Source: Aliivibrio sp. S4MY1 (lineage in GTDB: Bacteria; Pseudomonadota; Gammaproteobacteria; Enterobacterales; Vibrionaceae). From it: a DNA stretch of 64,000 nt. The notes beneath the pieces are model-generated. The model saw only the letters and a list, made by a program, of their open reading frames with translations. It was not told the origin of the DNA and ran no database searches. The translations under genes and the position numbers were made by a program. The stretch lies in assembly GCF_028765545.1 (NCBI RefSeq), contig NZ_JARACP010000016.1, forward strand, positions 1 to 64,000. The letters are read 5' to 3'. Of this stretch, positions 18,359-26,205 are shown piece by piece (the stretch's first letter is position 1; each line of letters begins with the position of its first letter).

Positions 18359-19186
18359 TTACGCAGTCACAGTTACTTCATAAGAACCGAATTTACGAAT
18401 ATTAATTACACCCGTATCAAACAGTAAATATTGACCTTTAATGCCATTTAATACGCCAGTAACTTCAGGATTTTTATCAAAATTATGGCTGACAATTTTG
18501 GTTGGAAATTCATTAACAGGGAATGCGATATCAAGAATATTTTCATCTAATAGTTCAACAGAGTCTGCACCGTGTTCAGTTTGAATTTTCGCAATGGCTT
18601 CTTCAACTTTTGGTAATAGTTCTAATGCCGCTTCTTTTAAGGCTAGAGGCTCATTATTGCCTTTTAAAAGCGTACGCCAATTGGTCTTATCTGCGATTAA
18701 TTTTGCTAATTCAATTTCAACTAATCCTGAAATTAAACGGTTCTTAACTTTAGCAATAGGTAACCCTTGTGTTGCACCTTGGTCAATCCAGCGCGTTGGG
18801 ATTTGAGTGTGACGAGTAATACCTACCTTTAAACTTGAAGTGTTTGATAGATAAACATAATGTTCAACAAAACAGTTAGCTTCTCCCCATTGTGGCTCAC
18901 GACAAGTCCCTTCAGCAAAATGACAAGTTTCTGGTTTCATGATGCACATATCACAGCTTGCCAGTTTTTTCATACAGACAAAGCAGTGACCTTGAGAGTA
19001 GCTTTTCTTTGTTTTTTTACCACAAGAGCAACAAAAAATATTGCCCGTATGCGTTAATGTCAGTGTTTGACCAATGAGTGCGTTGAGTTCGACCTCTTCG
19101 TCTCCTACCGGTAGTCGATATTGTACTGCGCCATCAAGTAGGGATGCGCGCATTTTTGCTATTGTTCCAGTGATTTGAATGCTCAT
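18359..19186 (-). CDS. DUF2797 family protein with cysteine-rich zinc-binding region
   Basis: This 275-residue protein is of a conserved, uncharacterised family. An N-terminal beta-rich part (1-50) precedes a cysteine cluster from CCSCGKK through CFVC, CDMC and CREP (about residues 52-105), likely binding one or more zinc ions. The following segment, VYLSNTSSLKVGITR and RWIDQGA, resembles the core of GIY-YIG/T5orf172-type nuclease folds, though that is my reading rather than an established assignment. The start ATG at 19186 follows GAGAAG on the minus strand. It is a single gene converging on the giant operon across a shared terminator. Nucleic-acid binding or processing is plausible but unproven. 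Confidence 0.8.
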   Translation of the reverse strand: MSIQITGTIAKMRASLLDGAVQYRLPVGDEEVELNALIGQTLTLTHTGNIFCCSCGKKTKKSYSQGHCFVCMKKLASCDMCIMKPETCHFAEGTCREPQWGEANCFVEHYVYLSNTSSLKVGITRHTQIPTRWIDQGATQGLPIAKVKNRLISGLVEIELAKLIADKTNWRTLLKGNNEPLALKEAALELLPKVEEAIAKIQTEHGADSVELLDENILDIAFPVNEFPTKIVSHNFDKNPEVTGVLNGIKGQYLLFDTGVINIRKFGSYEVTVTA

Positions 19187-19415
19187 AGACTTCTCTATTA
19201 CTTATTATATAAAAGATATTTATCGAAGGTTTTTATTATTAAAGATATTGTCTATCTTATCGTTTATTGAGGCATTGTAGCAAAGTGGTGGGTGAGTGTA
19301 AGTGACCAAATGAAGAATTATGTGCAAGGTTAAAGGAGTCTTATGCTATACTCCGCCTCATTAGACCAGAATGACTGGTTATCCATCAATAATACTCGAA
19401 ATTGGAGTGCAGCTT

Positions 19416-20753
19416 TTGCAATTTAAAGATTTAGGTTTAGATAATCGCCTATTAAAAAATCTCGCTCACCAGAACATCAAAAAACCAACTGAAATTCAGC
19501 GTAAAGCAGTTCCTATTGCGATGGCAGGAAAAGACATTCTTGCATCATCAAAAACAGGGTCAGGTAAAACACTCGCGTTTGTATTACCAATGCTTCATAA
19601 ATCACTAAAATCAAAGTCGTTTTCTAAAAATGATCCACGAGCTGTGATTTTAGCGCCAACACGTGAACTAGCAAAACAAGTATATACGCACCTACGTGCA
19701 ATGTTGGGCGGGTTAACGTACGATGCAGCATTGATCACTGGTGGTGAAAACTTTAATGATCAAGTAAATGCACTGCGTAAATTCCCTAAATTTATCGTAG
19801 CAACTCCTGGTCGTTTAGCTGATCACATAGAGCATCAATCTTTATTCTTAAATGGATTAGAAATGCTTATTCTTGATGAAGCAGACCGTATGCTTGACTT
19901 AGGTTTTGCAGATCATCTTCAGAAAATTCATCAAGCAGCAAACCATCGTCGTCGTCAAACTTTAATGTTCTCTGCAACGTTAGATCATGATGCGGTAACT
20001 CAGTTTGCAGGCAACATGTTGGATAACCCTAAGTTTGTTTCTGTTGGTTTATCTACCGATGAGCATACAGATATTACGCAAAGCTTTTACTTGTGTGATC
20101 ACTTAGATCATAAGCAAGCGTTGTTAGATAAAATCATTGAAACGGAAAAATACTTCCAAATCATGATCTTTACAGCAACACGTGTTGATACCGATCGTTT
20201 AACTAATTTACTGAACGAACGTAACCTTAAAGCCGTTGCATTAAGTGGTGACATGAATCAAACCGCTCGTAATAACATCATGAGCCAGTTTGAGCGTCGC
20301 GCACATAAAATACTAGTGACAACAGATGTTGCTTCGCGTGGTTTAGATTTAACTAGCGTAACTCACGTTATCAATTTCGATATGCCAAAACATATGGAAG
20401 AATACGTTCACCGTGTTGGTCGTACAGGGCGTGCTGGTAAGAAAGGTACAGCGATTTCTCTTGTTGGACCAAAAGACTGGGAAAGCTTTAAGCGTATAGA
20501 GAATTTCTTACAAAAAGAATTAACGTTCTCTGTATTTGAAGATCTAAAAGGCAAATTCAAAGGGCTTGTACCGAAGAAGAAACGTACGTTTGTGAAGAAA
20601 GCAGATGCTAAGAAAAATACAGCAAAACGCGGAACTCATAAGCCAAAAACAGCGAAGAAACGTGATAATTCATTCCACACTAACGTAGCAGTGGGTGATC
20701 AAGTGTTTATGCCAAAGAAAAAGCCAAAAAAATTAGTAGTAGATGACGAATAA
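19416..20753 (+). CDS. DEAD-box ATP-dependent RNA helicase
   Basis: A complete DEAD-box helicase of about 445 residues. In order it shows the Q motif (PTEIQRKAVP), motif I SSKTGSGKT, Ia PTRELAKQ, GG, Ib TPGRL, motif II DEAD (LILDEADRM), motif III SAT, motif IV, motif V TDVASRGLDL and motif VI HRVGRTGRAG. A lysine-rich tail (about 390-445) probably binds RNA. It resembles the RhlE/SrmB group involved in ribosome assembly or RNA decay, but I cannot assign the exact member. I prefer TTG 19416, preceded by TTGGAG at suitable spacing and giving MQFKDLGL. An upstream ATG at 19371 is in frame but adds an atypical N-terminus. A likely -10 element (TATACT) is near 19348. Confidence 0.92.
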   Translation: MQFKDLGLDNRLLKNLAHQNIKKPTEIQRKAVPIAMAGKDILASSKTGSGKTLAFVLPMLHKSLKSKSFSKNDPRAVILAPTRELAKQVYTHLRAMLGGLTYDAALITGGENFNDQVNALRKFPKFIVATPGRLADHIEHQSLFLNGLEMLILDEADRMLDLGFADHLQKIHQAANHRRRQTLMFSATLDHDAVTQFAGNMLDNPKFVSVGLSTDEHTDITQSFYLCDHLDHKQALLDKIIETEKYFQIMIFTATRVDTDRLTNLLNERNLKAVALSGDMNQTARNNIMSQFERRAHKILVTTDVASRGLDLTSVTHVINFDMPKHMEEYVHRVGRTGRAGKKGTAISLVGPKDWESFKRIENFLQKELTFSVFEDLKGKFKGLVPKKKRTFVKKADAKKNTAKRGTHKPKTAKKRDNSFHTNVAVGDQVFMPKKKPKKLVVDDE

Positions 20754-20780
20754 ACCGTTGTTTATACATTAAGAATATAA

Positions 20781-20815
20781 AAAGCCAAGTGAACTTTCAT
20801 TCACTTGGCTTTTTT
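20781..20815. terminator. Bidirectional terminator between helicase and ppnP
   Basis: AAAGCCAAGTGAA (20781-20793) pairs with TTCACTTGGCTTT (20800-20812) and is followed by more T residues. Flanking A and T runs allow it to end both the helicase gene and the oppositely oriented ppnP gene. Confidence 0.88.
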
Positions 20816-20849
20816 ATTAAATAACGGAGTAAATTGTATACTCTAGTGA

Positions 20850-21131
20850 TTATAAATACTCACATAAGTATGCGGTTTCAACTTCAACTTTAACGTCAAA
20901 TGAAGAGTTGCCTTCAACTGAGAAATCTTCTCCAGAACTAAACACAACCCAATCAGCATCCGTAGAGCGCTTTATAGTAAGAGCGCCAGTGATTACAGAC
21001 ATTTTCTCTGCTGCATTTGTTCCAAAAGTATAGTTACCCGGTAACATAACACCAACAGAAATTGAATTATTCTTTTGAACAAAGCCAATTGATTTAACGT
21101 TGTCTTCAAAATAGCTATTTACAGTTAACAT
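20850..21131 (-). CDS. ppnP: Pyrimidine/purine nucleoside phosphorylase (YaiE/PpnP family)
   Basis: A 93-residue single-domain cupin. It is the usual full length of the family (94 residues in E. coli) and matches it throughout: SVGVMLPGNYTFGT, EKMSVITGALTIK, and a C-terminal VETAYLCEYL strand. PpnP enzymes cleave many nucleosides with phosphate to base plus ribose-1-phosphate in nucleotide salvage. The ATG at 21131 is preceded on the minus strand by AAGGAA. It is a single-gene unit. Confidence 0.9.
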   Translation of the reverse strand: MLTVNSYFEDNVKSIGFVQKNNSISVGVMLPGNYTFGTNAAEKMSVITGALTIKRSTDADWVVFSSGEDFSVEGNSSFDVKVEVETAYLCEYL

Positions 21132-21198
21132 GGTTCTTCCTTGTTGTGATTCTGACTGTATTAATTTTCACAATAAATTATTCACTATTTTATTTCAA

Positions 21199-22020
21199 CT
21201 ATTCTTTTACATAACCTAATGATTTTATTTTAGAAATTGATTGCTTTGAGTTTATGTAATCAATGAATTTTTGTGAATCAGAAGGAAGGTCTTCATTTTT
21301 ATATACAAACAAGAAAGGACGAGACAATGGGTATTTTTTATCAGAGATGGATTCTGTGCTTGGTGAAATACCATTAATTTTAACAACTTGCAATTGTGCT
21401 AGATCACCAATCGATCCCGCAGAAACATAACCAATCGCGTGTGGGTTACGTGCCACAATACTCTTAACCATACTTGTACCGTTTACAACAATCGCTTTTT
21501 TGCTGATATCAGAAACTGTAAATGAGTTGATTTCTTTGGTTAGTTTAAGGTGTTTTTCAAATGAAAAGCGAGAGCCTGATGCTATTTCTCTTGTTATAAC
21601 AGCAATCTCTTTGTCTTCACCACCAACTTGTTTCCAGTTAGTAATATCTCCATGATAGATCTTCCATATATTATCAGCAGAAAGGTTATTAATTGGATTA
21701 TCTGGGTGGGTGATAATAGCAATTGCATCATAGGCGATAAGATTTGAAGAAAGAGACAGTTTTTCTTTAGGCGTAAGTTGACGAGAGCTAATCGCTAAAC
21801 TGACTATATTATTTTCCAACATAGTTATGCCAGCACTAGAGCCAATGCTTTGTAAATCAATGGAGGGTTTGGTTGCTTGATTATACTCTTCAATAAAAGG
21901 CTCTAATAAAGTAGAAACAGAGGTCGAACCTGCAATAACCATATTGTTATCGGCGGCAAAAAGGGTTGAGCTAAAAAGTAATCCCGTGATAAAAGTGGTG
22001 TAACTGAGTGCTTTAAACAT
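21199..22020 (-). CDS. PstS-like phosphate-binding periplasmic protein
   Basis: This 273-residue protein begins with a signal peptide (MFKALSYTTFITGLLFSSTL, cleaved near LFA-AD). The PBP-like fold of phosphate-binding proteins follows, with the phosphate-loop signature IAGSTSVSTLLEPF, then SIGSSAGITML, SSRQL and ITREIASGSRFSFEKH. These are the PstS/SphX motifs for binding inorganic phosphate. No pstC, pstA or pstB lies beside it, so it either feeds a distant transporter or acts as an accessory binding or signalling protein. A Pho-box-like sequence sits just upstream. It is shorter than E. coli PstS but close to the short PstS class common in vibrios. Confidence 0.85.
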   Translation of the reverse strand: MFKALSYTTFITGLLFSSTLFAADNNMVIAGSTSVSTLLEPFIEEYNQATKPSIDLQSIGSSAGITMLENNIVSLAISSRQLTPKEKLSLSSNLIAYDAIAIITHPDNPINNLSADNIWKIYHGDITNWKQVGGEDKEIAVITREIASGSRFSFEKHLKLTKEINSFTVSDISKKAIVVNGTSMVKSIVARNPHAIGYVSAGSIGDLAQLQVVKINGISPSTESISDKKYPLSRPFLFVYKNEDLPSDSQKFIDYINSKQSISKIKSLGYVKE

Positions 22021-22062
22021 GACTTAAATCCATAATAAAAAAAAGCATCATAAAGTCAAAAT

Positions 22063-22080
22063 GTTACACCAATGTGACAC
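22063..22080 (-). promoter_or_regulatory. Pho-box-like direct repeat upstream of the PstS-like gene
   Basis: Read on the minus strand, GTGTCAC and GTGTAAC are separated by the four bases ATTG, about 43 bases before the start codon. The 7-4-7 spacing and TGTCA core fit the PhoB box consensus (CTGTCAT-N4-CTGTCAT), with some mismatches. PhoB activation under phosphate limitation is inferred. Confidence 0.45.
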
Positions 22081-22878
22081 TTAAGGTTGTATAGATTCTC
22101 GAAACTCTTTCGGAGTCCTCCCATGAACAGACTTAAAGCAGGTGCTAAAATGAGCAGCTGTTTTAAATCCTGTTTCATAGGCAATTTCAGTAATGGTTTT
22201 ACGTGTTATGCGTAATTGAGTTGCGGCATAGTTAATGCGTTTCACTTTAACTAAATGTGCAAAAGAAAGTTTATCCGATTGTAGTTTTCGTTTGAGTGTT
22301 GATGCGGACATCCCTAATTTCGGTGCGACAGCATCAATGGTTAAATCGGCAGAAATATTATCTTCTACATATTGAATCAATTGCTGTGAGGTGGTTAGGA
22401 TAGAAATACGATGTATAAAAGCAATTAAGTCCGGATATTCATGCACCATTTCACTTAATAAAGCCAGCACCATAAATTCAAGTGAATCATCGGTAGCGCC
22501 TTCTGCTAATTGGCTTTTTATCAGATCTAATATTTTATTTACTGATGTGTTTTCAGGCGTAAAAATGAAAGACTCTCTGTCTGACGCCGTATGTGCGGTG
22601 TTATTGGTATAAGTAATAAATTTTTGAAAAAGACTGACATCAATGACTAATGATTCGGCTTTAAAATGACCATTTTCATTAATCATTTTTACTTTTGATA
22701 TGTCACCAGAGCTGTAAAGTAAAAAATCGCCAGCATTAAGGGTAATAGGTTTGCCTGATTTATCACAGTAATGAAATTGGCCTGATTTAACAATAAATAC
22801 GCCATTTCGTTCCACTGGATAGCGATCAGATTTTCTTCGGGTTTGGGTGTTAAATTGGTGTAATTCAATTGGTGACAT
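22081..22878 (-). CDS. AraC-family transcriptional regulator
   Basis: A 265-residue regulator with an N-terminal cupin-like sensing half (residues about 1-110, with NGVFIVKSGQFHYCD and LNAGDFLLYSSGD) and a C-terminal pair of helix-turn-helix motifs (about 165-262). The first reads LTIDAVAPKLGMSASTLKRK, and the second TITEIAYETGFKTAAHFSTC ending FKSVHGRTPKEFRES, the classic AraC signature. The ligand is unknown. It is transcribed toward the PstS-like gene (60 bases apart), and its upstream region is shared with the divergent SgrR-like gene. A local target is therefore plausible. Confidence 0.9.
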   Translation of the reverse strand: MSPIELHQFNTQTRRKSDRYPVERNGVFIVKSGQFHYCDKSGKPITLNAGDFLLYSSGDISKVKMINENGHFKAESLVIDVSLFQKFITYTNNTAHTASDRESFIFTPENTSVNKILDLIKSQLAEGATDDSLEFMVLALLSEMVHEYPDLIAFIHRISILTTSQQLIQYVEDNISADLTIDAVAPKLGMSASTLKRKLQSDKLSFAHLVKVKRINYAATQLRITRKTITEIAYETGFKTAAHFSTCFKSVHGRTPKEFRESIQP

Positions 22879-22938
22879 GATGAATTTCCTCTAAATACTC
22901 GAGATTTAGTGTAAACTTACTTATTGAAAAATCAAGAG

Positions 22939-22971
22939 TATAAGTTCACAGTCTCAGAATTTGAACTTATA
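22939..22971. promoter_or_regulatory. Inverted repeat between the AraC and SgrR-like genes
   Basis: TATAAGTTCA (22939-22948) and TGAACTTATA (22962-22971) form a perfect 10-base inverted repeat with a 13-base spacer, in the 128-base divergent region 36 bases before the SgrR-like start. The spacing fits an operator for a dimeric regulator better than a terminator, because no T-run follows. SgrR-like or AraC-like proteins are both candidates to bind it. Confidence 0.45.
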
Positions 22972-23006
22972 ACTAAGACTAGTATCAACTAACACAACGG
23001 TGCTTT

Positions 23007-24719
23007 ATGGGTAGTCCACGTTTACGTACACAATTTGAGAAACTATATACGCATTATAATAATAATGATTCAGGCGTTCAAATTGATGATATTGCCAATT
23101 TGTTATGTTGTACTCGTCGAAATACGCGCATGGTTCTTAAAAAAATGTCTGATGAAAAATGGATCATTTGGAACCCAGCAGTAGGAAGAGGGAAAAGCTC
23201 TATTTTAGAGTTTATTTCTACGCCCGATACGGTGTATTTATCGTTAGCTAGACAGAATATTGAAGAAGGGAAGCTAGATGTAGCCCTTGAATTACTTGAT
23301 GGTAACCAAGATGCATTATTAGATTTGATTAATAATGCGCTAGGCATTTCTCATGAAAAAGGGAAGCAAGTTGTTAAGCTGCCTTATTATCGTCAATTAC
23401 ACATACTTAAGCCATCTCTTGCTATTCGTCGTTCAGAGCAGCACCTCGTTCAGCAAATCTTTAATGGATTAACACAATGGAATAAAGCAGGAGATATAGA
23501 GGGAGATATCGCTCACCATTGGGAAATGCTTTCTCCTACTCATTGGCGATTTTATATTAGGCCAAGTATTAGCTTTCATGACGGAAAGTTATTGGTGTTC
23601 GAGGATATTAAAGAGACGTTTTTAGCGCTTAAGTCGAATTTTGTGTTTGCTCATATTTACAGTGTAAGCAGCCCAAGCCTTAATATTATTGATTTTACTT
23701 TATCTAAAAACGATCATCATTTTGCATCAAAACTTGCACAGTTTAACGCGAAAATCATCCCAACTACGGCTCATACACAACAGGATTACAGCCGATATCC
23801 TATTGGCACTGGACCTTATAAGATAAGTGAGAATACGGATAAAAAATTAATTCTAACCGCTAATGAGCATTATTTTGGTTATAGACCATTGATTGATTCG
23901 GTTGAGGTTTGGACTTTACCTGAAGTCGCACCAATACAGCTAAAACTCGGGTTAGAAGTAAGTGAAGGGCCAGAGTCTTATTCTTCTTATGGCGAAAAAG
24001 TCGATGTAGATAAAGGGTGTAGTTATCTATTGTTCAATCGTAAAACAGGGGTTGCAAAAGATAAAAATTGGCAAGCGTATCTGTCACAAGTCATTACTCC
24101 ATTAATGCTGCTTAATGAACTTCAAAATTCACAAATGAATGGGATTGGTTTATTTAATGCCTATGGTTTATTACCTGGATTACAGCACTGTCTTAATCGG
24201 CCAAAGGTCCCATTTACTTTGCCGACGAAAGGGAGCGTAGTTCATCTTGGTTACGAAAAAGAGCACCCGTTATATCCATTGTTAGGTAAAGCAATAGAGC
24301 AACGTTTAGCACTTGATGGCATTGTTTTAAAAATGCATCCGTTTGATACATTAGATTTATTGTGTGAAGAAAAAACGGAATCTATTGATATGTGGCTTAG
24401 AGGAATGAGTCTTGGCACCCAATGTCCAGAAGCTTTGCTATCGTGGTTATTTGCTTTTAATGAAATAGAAAGAGCGACACCTGAAGAGGATTTTATTCAA
24501 ATAACAATGCTTATTGATAATTGGCAATCTTCACCAGAGCACCATTTTCCTGTGAATGAAATTTGTCGTCACCTAGTAAATAGCGATCAAATTTTACCTC
24601 TTTTCCATGGTTGGATGGGAATAAGTGAAAATGCAAATAACAGTATTCAAAATGCATCATGCAATGGATTAGGCTGGTTTGATTTTGAAACCGTATGGAT
24701 AAAACCAGAAATAAATTAA
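23007..24719 (+). CDS. SgrR-like regulator with solute-binding domain
   Basis: This 570-residue protein joins an N-terminal winged-helix domain (about 1-115, with IDDIANLLCCTRRNTRMVLK) to a large extracytoplasmic-solute-binding-type domain (about 130-560, with PYYRQLHILKPSLAIRRSEQ, VQQIFNGL and YPIGTGPYKI). It lacks a signal peptide, so the ligand-binding half stays in the cytoplasm. This is the SgrR architecture, which in enterics senses sugar-phosphate stress and activates the small RNA SgrS. I looked for an SgrS-like RNA beside it and found none, so its target may differ here. The gene is divergent from an araC-type regulator across a region with a 10-base inverted repeat. Confidence 0.85.
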   Translation: MGSPRLRTQFEKLYTHYNNNDSGVQIDDIANLLCCTRRNTRMVLKKMSDEKWIIWNPAVGRGKSSILEFISTPDTVYLSLARQNIEEGKLDVALELLDGNQDALLDLINNALGISHEKGKQVVKLPYYRQLHILKPSLAIRRSEQHLVQQIFNGLTQWNKAGDIEGDIAHHWEMLSPTHWRFYIRPSISFHDGKLLVFEDIKETFLALKSNFVFAHIYSVSSPSLNIIDFTLSKNDHHFASKLAQFNAKIIPTTAHTQQDYSRYPIGTGPYKISENTDKKLILTANEHYFGYRPLIDSVEVWTLPEVAPIQLKLGLEVSEGPESYSSYGEKVDVDKGCSYLLFNRKTGVAKDKNWQAYLSQVITPLMLLNELQNSQMNGIGLFNAYGLLPGLQHCLNRPKVPFTLPTKGSVVHLGYEKEHPLYPLLGKAIEQRLALDGIVLKMHPFDTLDLLCEEKTESIDMWLRGMSLGTQCPEALLSWLFAFNEIERATPEEDFIQITMLIDNWQSSPEHHFPVNEICRHLVNSDQILPLFHGWMGISENANNSIQNASCNGLGWFDFETVWIKPEIN

Positions 24720-24730
24720 TTGTTTATTAC

Positions 24731-24754
24731 CGCCATTGAAACTGACCAATGGCG
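24731..24754. terminator. Inverted repeat between convergent genes, weak terminator
   Basis: CGCCATTG (24731-24738) pairs with CAATGGCG (24747-24754). The T-runs on either side are poor, but the position between two convergent genes supports a termination role. Confidence 0.5.
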
Positions 24755-24774
24755 TTAAATAAAGCTAATGTAGT

Positions 24775-25746
24775 TTACATTTTTCGATGATTAAATTCAC
24801 GAATCGCTTGCGCTAACTTTACTTTAACCTCAATGGTTATCGGGCAAACTTTGTCATCAGGTAATACAGTTAAAAGAGCACTGACTAATTCGTTAATTGG
24901 CTCAGGAGAGCATTTTTGCCAATTTTGAAGTAAGTTACGATTAATATGAGAAGGCAGAGACCCTAGCGTACCAACATCATTTTGGTTATGTACTAATAAT
25001 CCAGCGGTTGTTCCCTTATCTAAAGTAAGCACTTGATAAAAATATAAAGTATGGTAGTCCAATTGTTGCTGACGTTGTTCTACTGAGGGGGCTGCCTGAC
25101 TAATCAAGTGGGATTTTAGAATATGAACATAGGTGTCCATAACATTGCGTGCAAAGTAACGAGTGAATGTCTCACCACTTTCTTCGGTAGGATTAAATCC
25201 TTCTAAATAAAAGTGACTGACACCGCGACGTGTTTTTAATGCTGGAATATCAAAATAGTGATTTCCTGCTTTAGTGCCTTGTGAATAATACGCTTTAGCG
25301 GCAACTTTTAGGGTTTGATCGAAATATTCTTTATCGTCTTTATTAAAATGAGAAGGGTTTAGATCTGCCATAATTCGCCAGTAGCTGGAACCGTCTTTTA
25401 ATATTGTCCAGCTAAAGTGCATGTGAACTGAAGGCAGTAATGGGTTGGCAGGGTGGATAATTGTAGAAAGCGCTGTCGCACTGTCGTAATGCTTTGTCGT
25501 ATCGTCTTCATAATGAATTTGAGAGACATTAATTGAAGCTCGGTTGAAAATCCCTCCTTCAATCGCTTCAAAGCGTTTTCCTCCGCCATGTAAACCTTGA
25601 TCGCGTAACCACTTCACAGAAATAAACTCAGAAGGTTGAGTTGAGAGCTCGCTTGCTTTTATCAATTCATCTTTAAAGTAAGATTGCAGCTCATTAAGAA
25701 GGAGTAGAGCTTCTTTAGCTTGGGGGTGTTGAGCATAAGTTCGCAT
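24775..25746 (-). CDS. HemF-type oxygen-dependent coproporphyrinogen III oxidase, divergent
   Basis: This 323-residue protein carries the HemF signatures in order: a glycine-rich GGGKRFEAIEGGIFNRASIN with V-SQIH after it, HPANPLLPSVHMHFSW, SYWRIMADLNPS, YFDIPALKTRRGVSHFYLEG, and a C-terminal GLLVHNQNDVGTLGSLPSH. HemF oxidatively decarboxylates coproporphyrinogen III to protoporphyrinogen IX in aerobic haem synthesis. The motifs differ from E. coli HemF (which has the FEQAGVNFS form), so it may be a paralogue rather than the main enzyme. I leave the gene symbol blank for that reason. ATG 25746 has the ribosome binding site AAGGAG. It is a single-gene unit. Confidence 0.78.
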   Translation of the reverse strand: MRTYAQHPQAKEALLLLNELQSYFKDELIKASELSTQPSEFISVKWLRDQGLHGGGKRFEAIEGGIFNRASINVSQIHYEDDTTKHYDSATALSTIIHPANPLLPSVHMHFSWTILKDGSSYWRIMADLNPSHFNKDDKEYFDQTLKVAAKAYYSQGTKAGNHYFDIPALKTRRGVSHFYLEGFNPTEESGETFTRYFARNVMDTYVHILKSHLISQAAPSVEQRQQQLDYHTLYFYQVLTLDKGTTAGLLVHNQNDVGTLGSLPSHINRNLLQNWQKCSPEPINELVSALLTVLPDDKVCPITIEVKVKLAQAIREFNHRKM

Positions 25747-25871
25747 GGACGCTCCTTTATATACAGCAAATTAACAAATAAGAACAATCAATCAATTACT
25801 TATTTGGTTGGATTGTAACTCCAGTGTAAAGTAAAATCTTTGTTGATCGCAACCATGGATAATTGAAAGGT

Positions 25872-26123
25872 ATGGCAAAGCCAAATAAAAAAGGTCCAAC
25901 AAAAACAGTTCAAATCTATTGTGATAAGTGCAGAACAATCCTTTTTAAATATAGAAAAGGCGGTAAAGGCGCATTAATTAAGTGCTTTATTGAGCGTATT
26001 GTTGAAAACTATACTAATGAGACTTGTATTTGTCCTAATTGTAAAGGTGTCTTCGCTCGAGAAACTTTAATCAAGGGGACTCCTGCATATAAGATGATTG
26101 GCGGAAAAATAATGGTGAAGTAA
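25872..26123 (+). CDS. Small zinc-ribbon protein
   Basis: An 83-residue basic protein with two CxxC pairs, CDKC (near residue 19) and CPNC (near 58). They form a four-cysteine zinc ribbon separated by about 35 residues. The N-terminus MAKPNKKGPTKTVQ is lysine-rich, suggesting nucleic-acid contact. I recognise the zinc ribbon but not a named family. ATG 25872 lies directly behind GAAAGG, which is close for a ribosome binding site; an in-frame TTG at 25863 adds three residues. It precedes the vxr-like operon by 82 bases, and may be separate from it. Confidence 0.65.
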   Translation: MAKPNKKGPTKTVQIYCDKCRTILFKYRKGGKGALIKCFIERIVENYTNETCICPNCKGVFARETLIKGTPAYKMIGGKIMVK

Positions 26124-26205
26124 GATAAACGGTTCGTATTCCGATTGATTTATAATATACTGATTCAGTTAATCTTTCTTTTTACATTAACCACAGGATT
26201 CACCG

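Noticed and set aside
22879-23006. SgrS-like small RNA beside the SgrR-like gene
   Set aside because: The 128-base region has no SgrS-type pairing segment, open frame or terminator.
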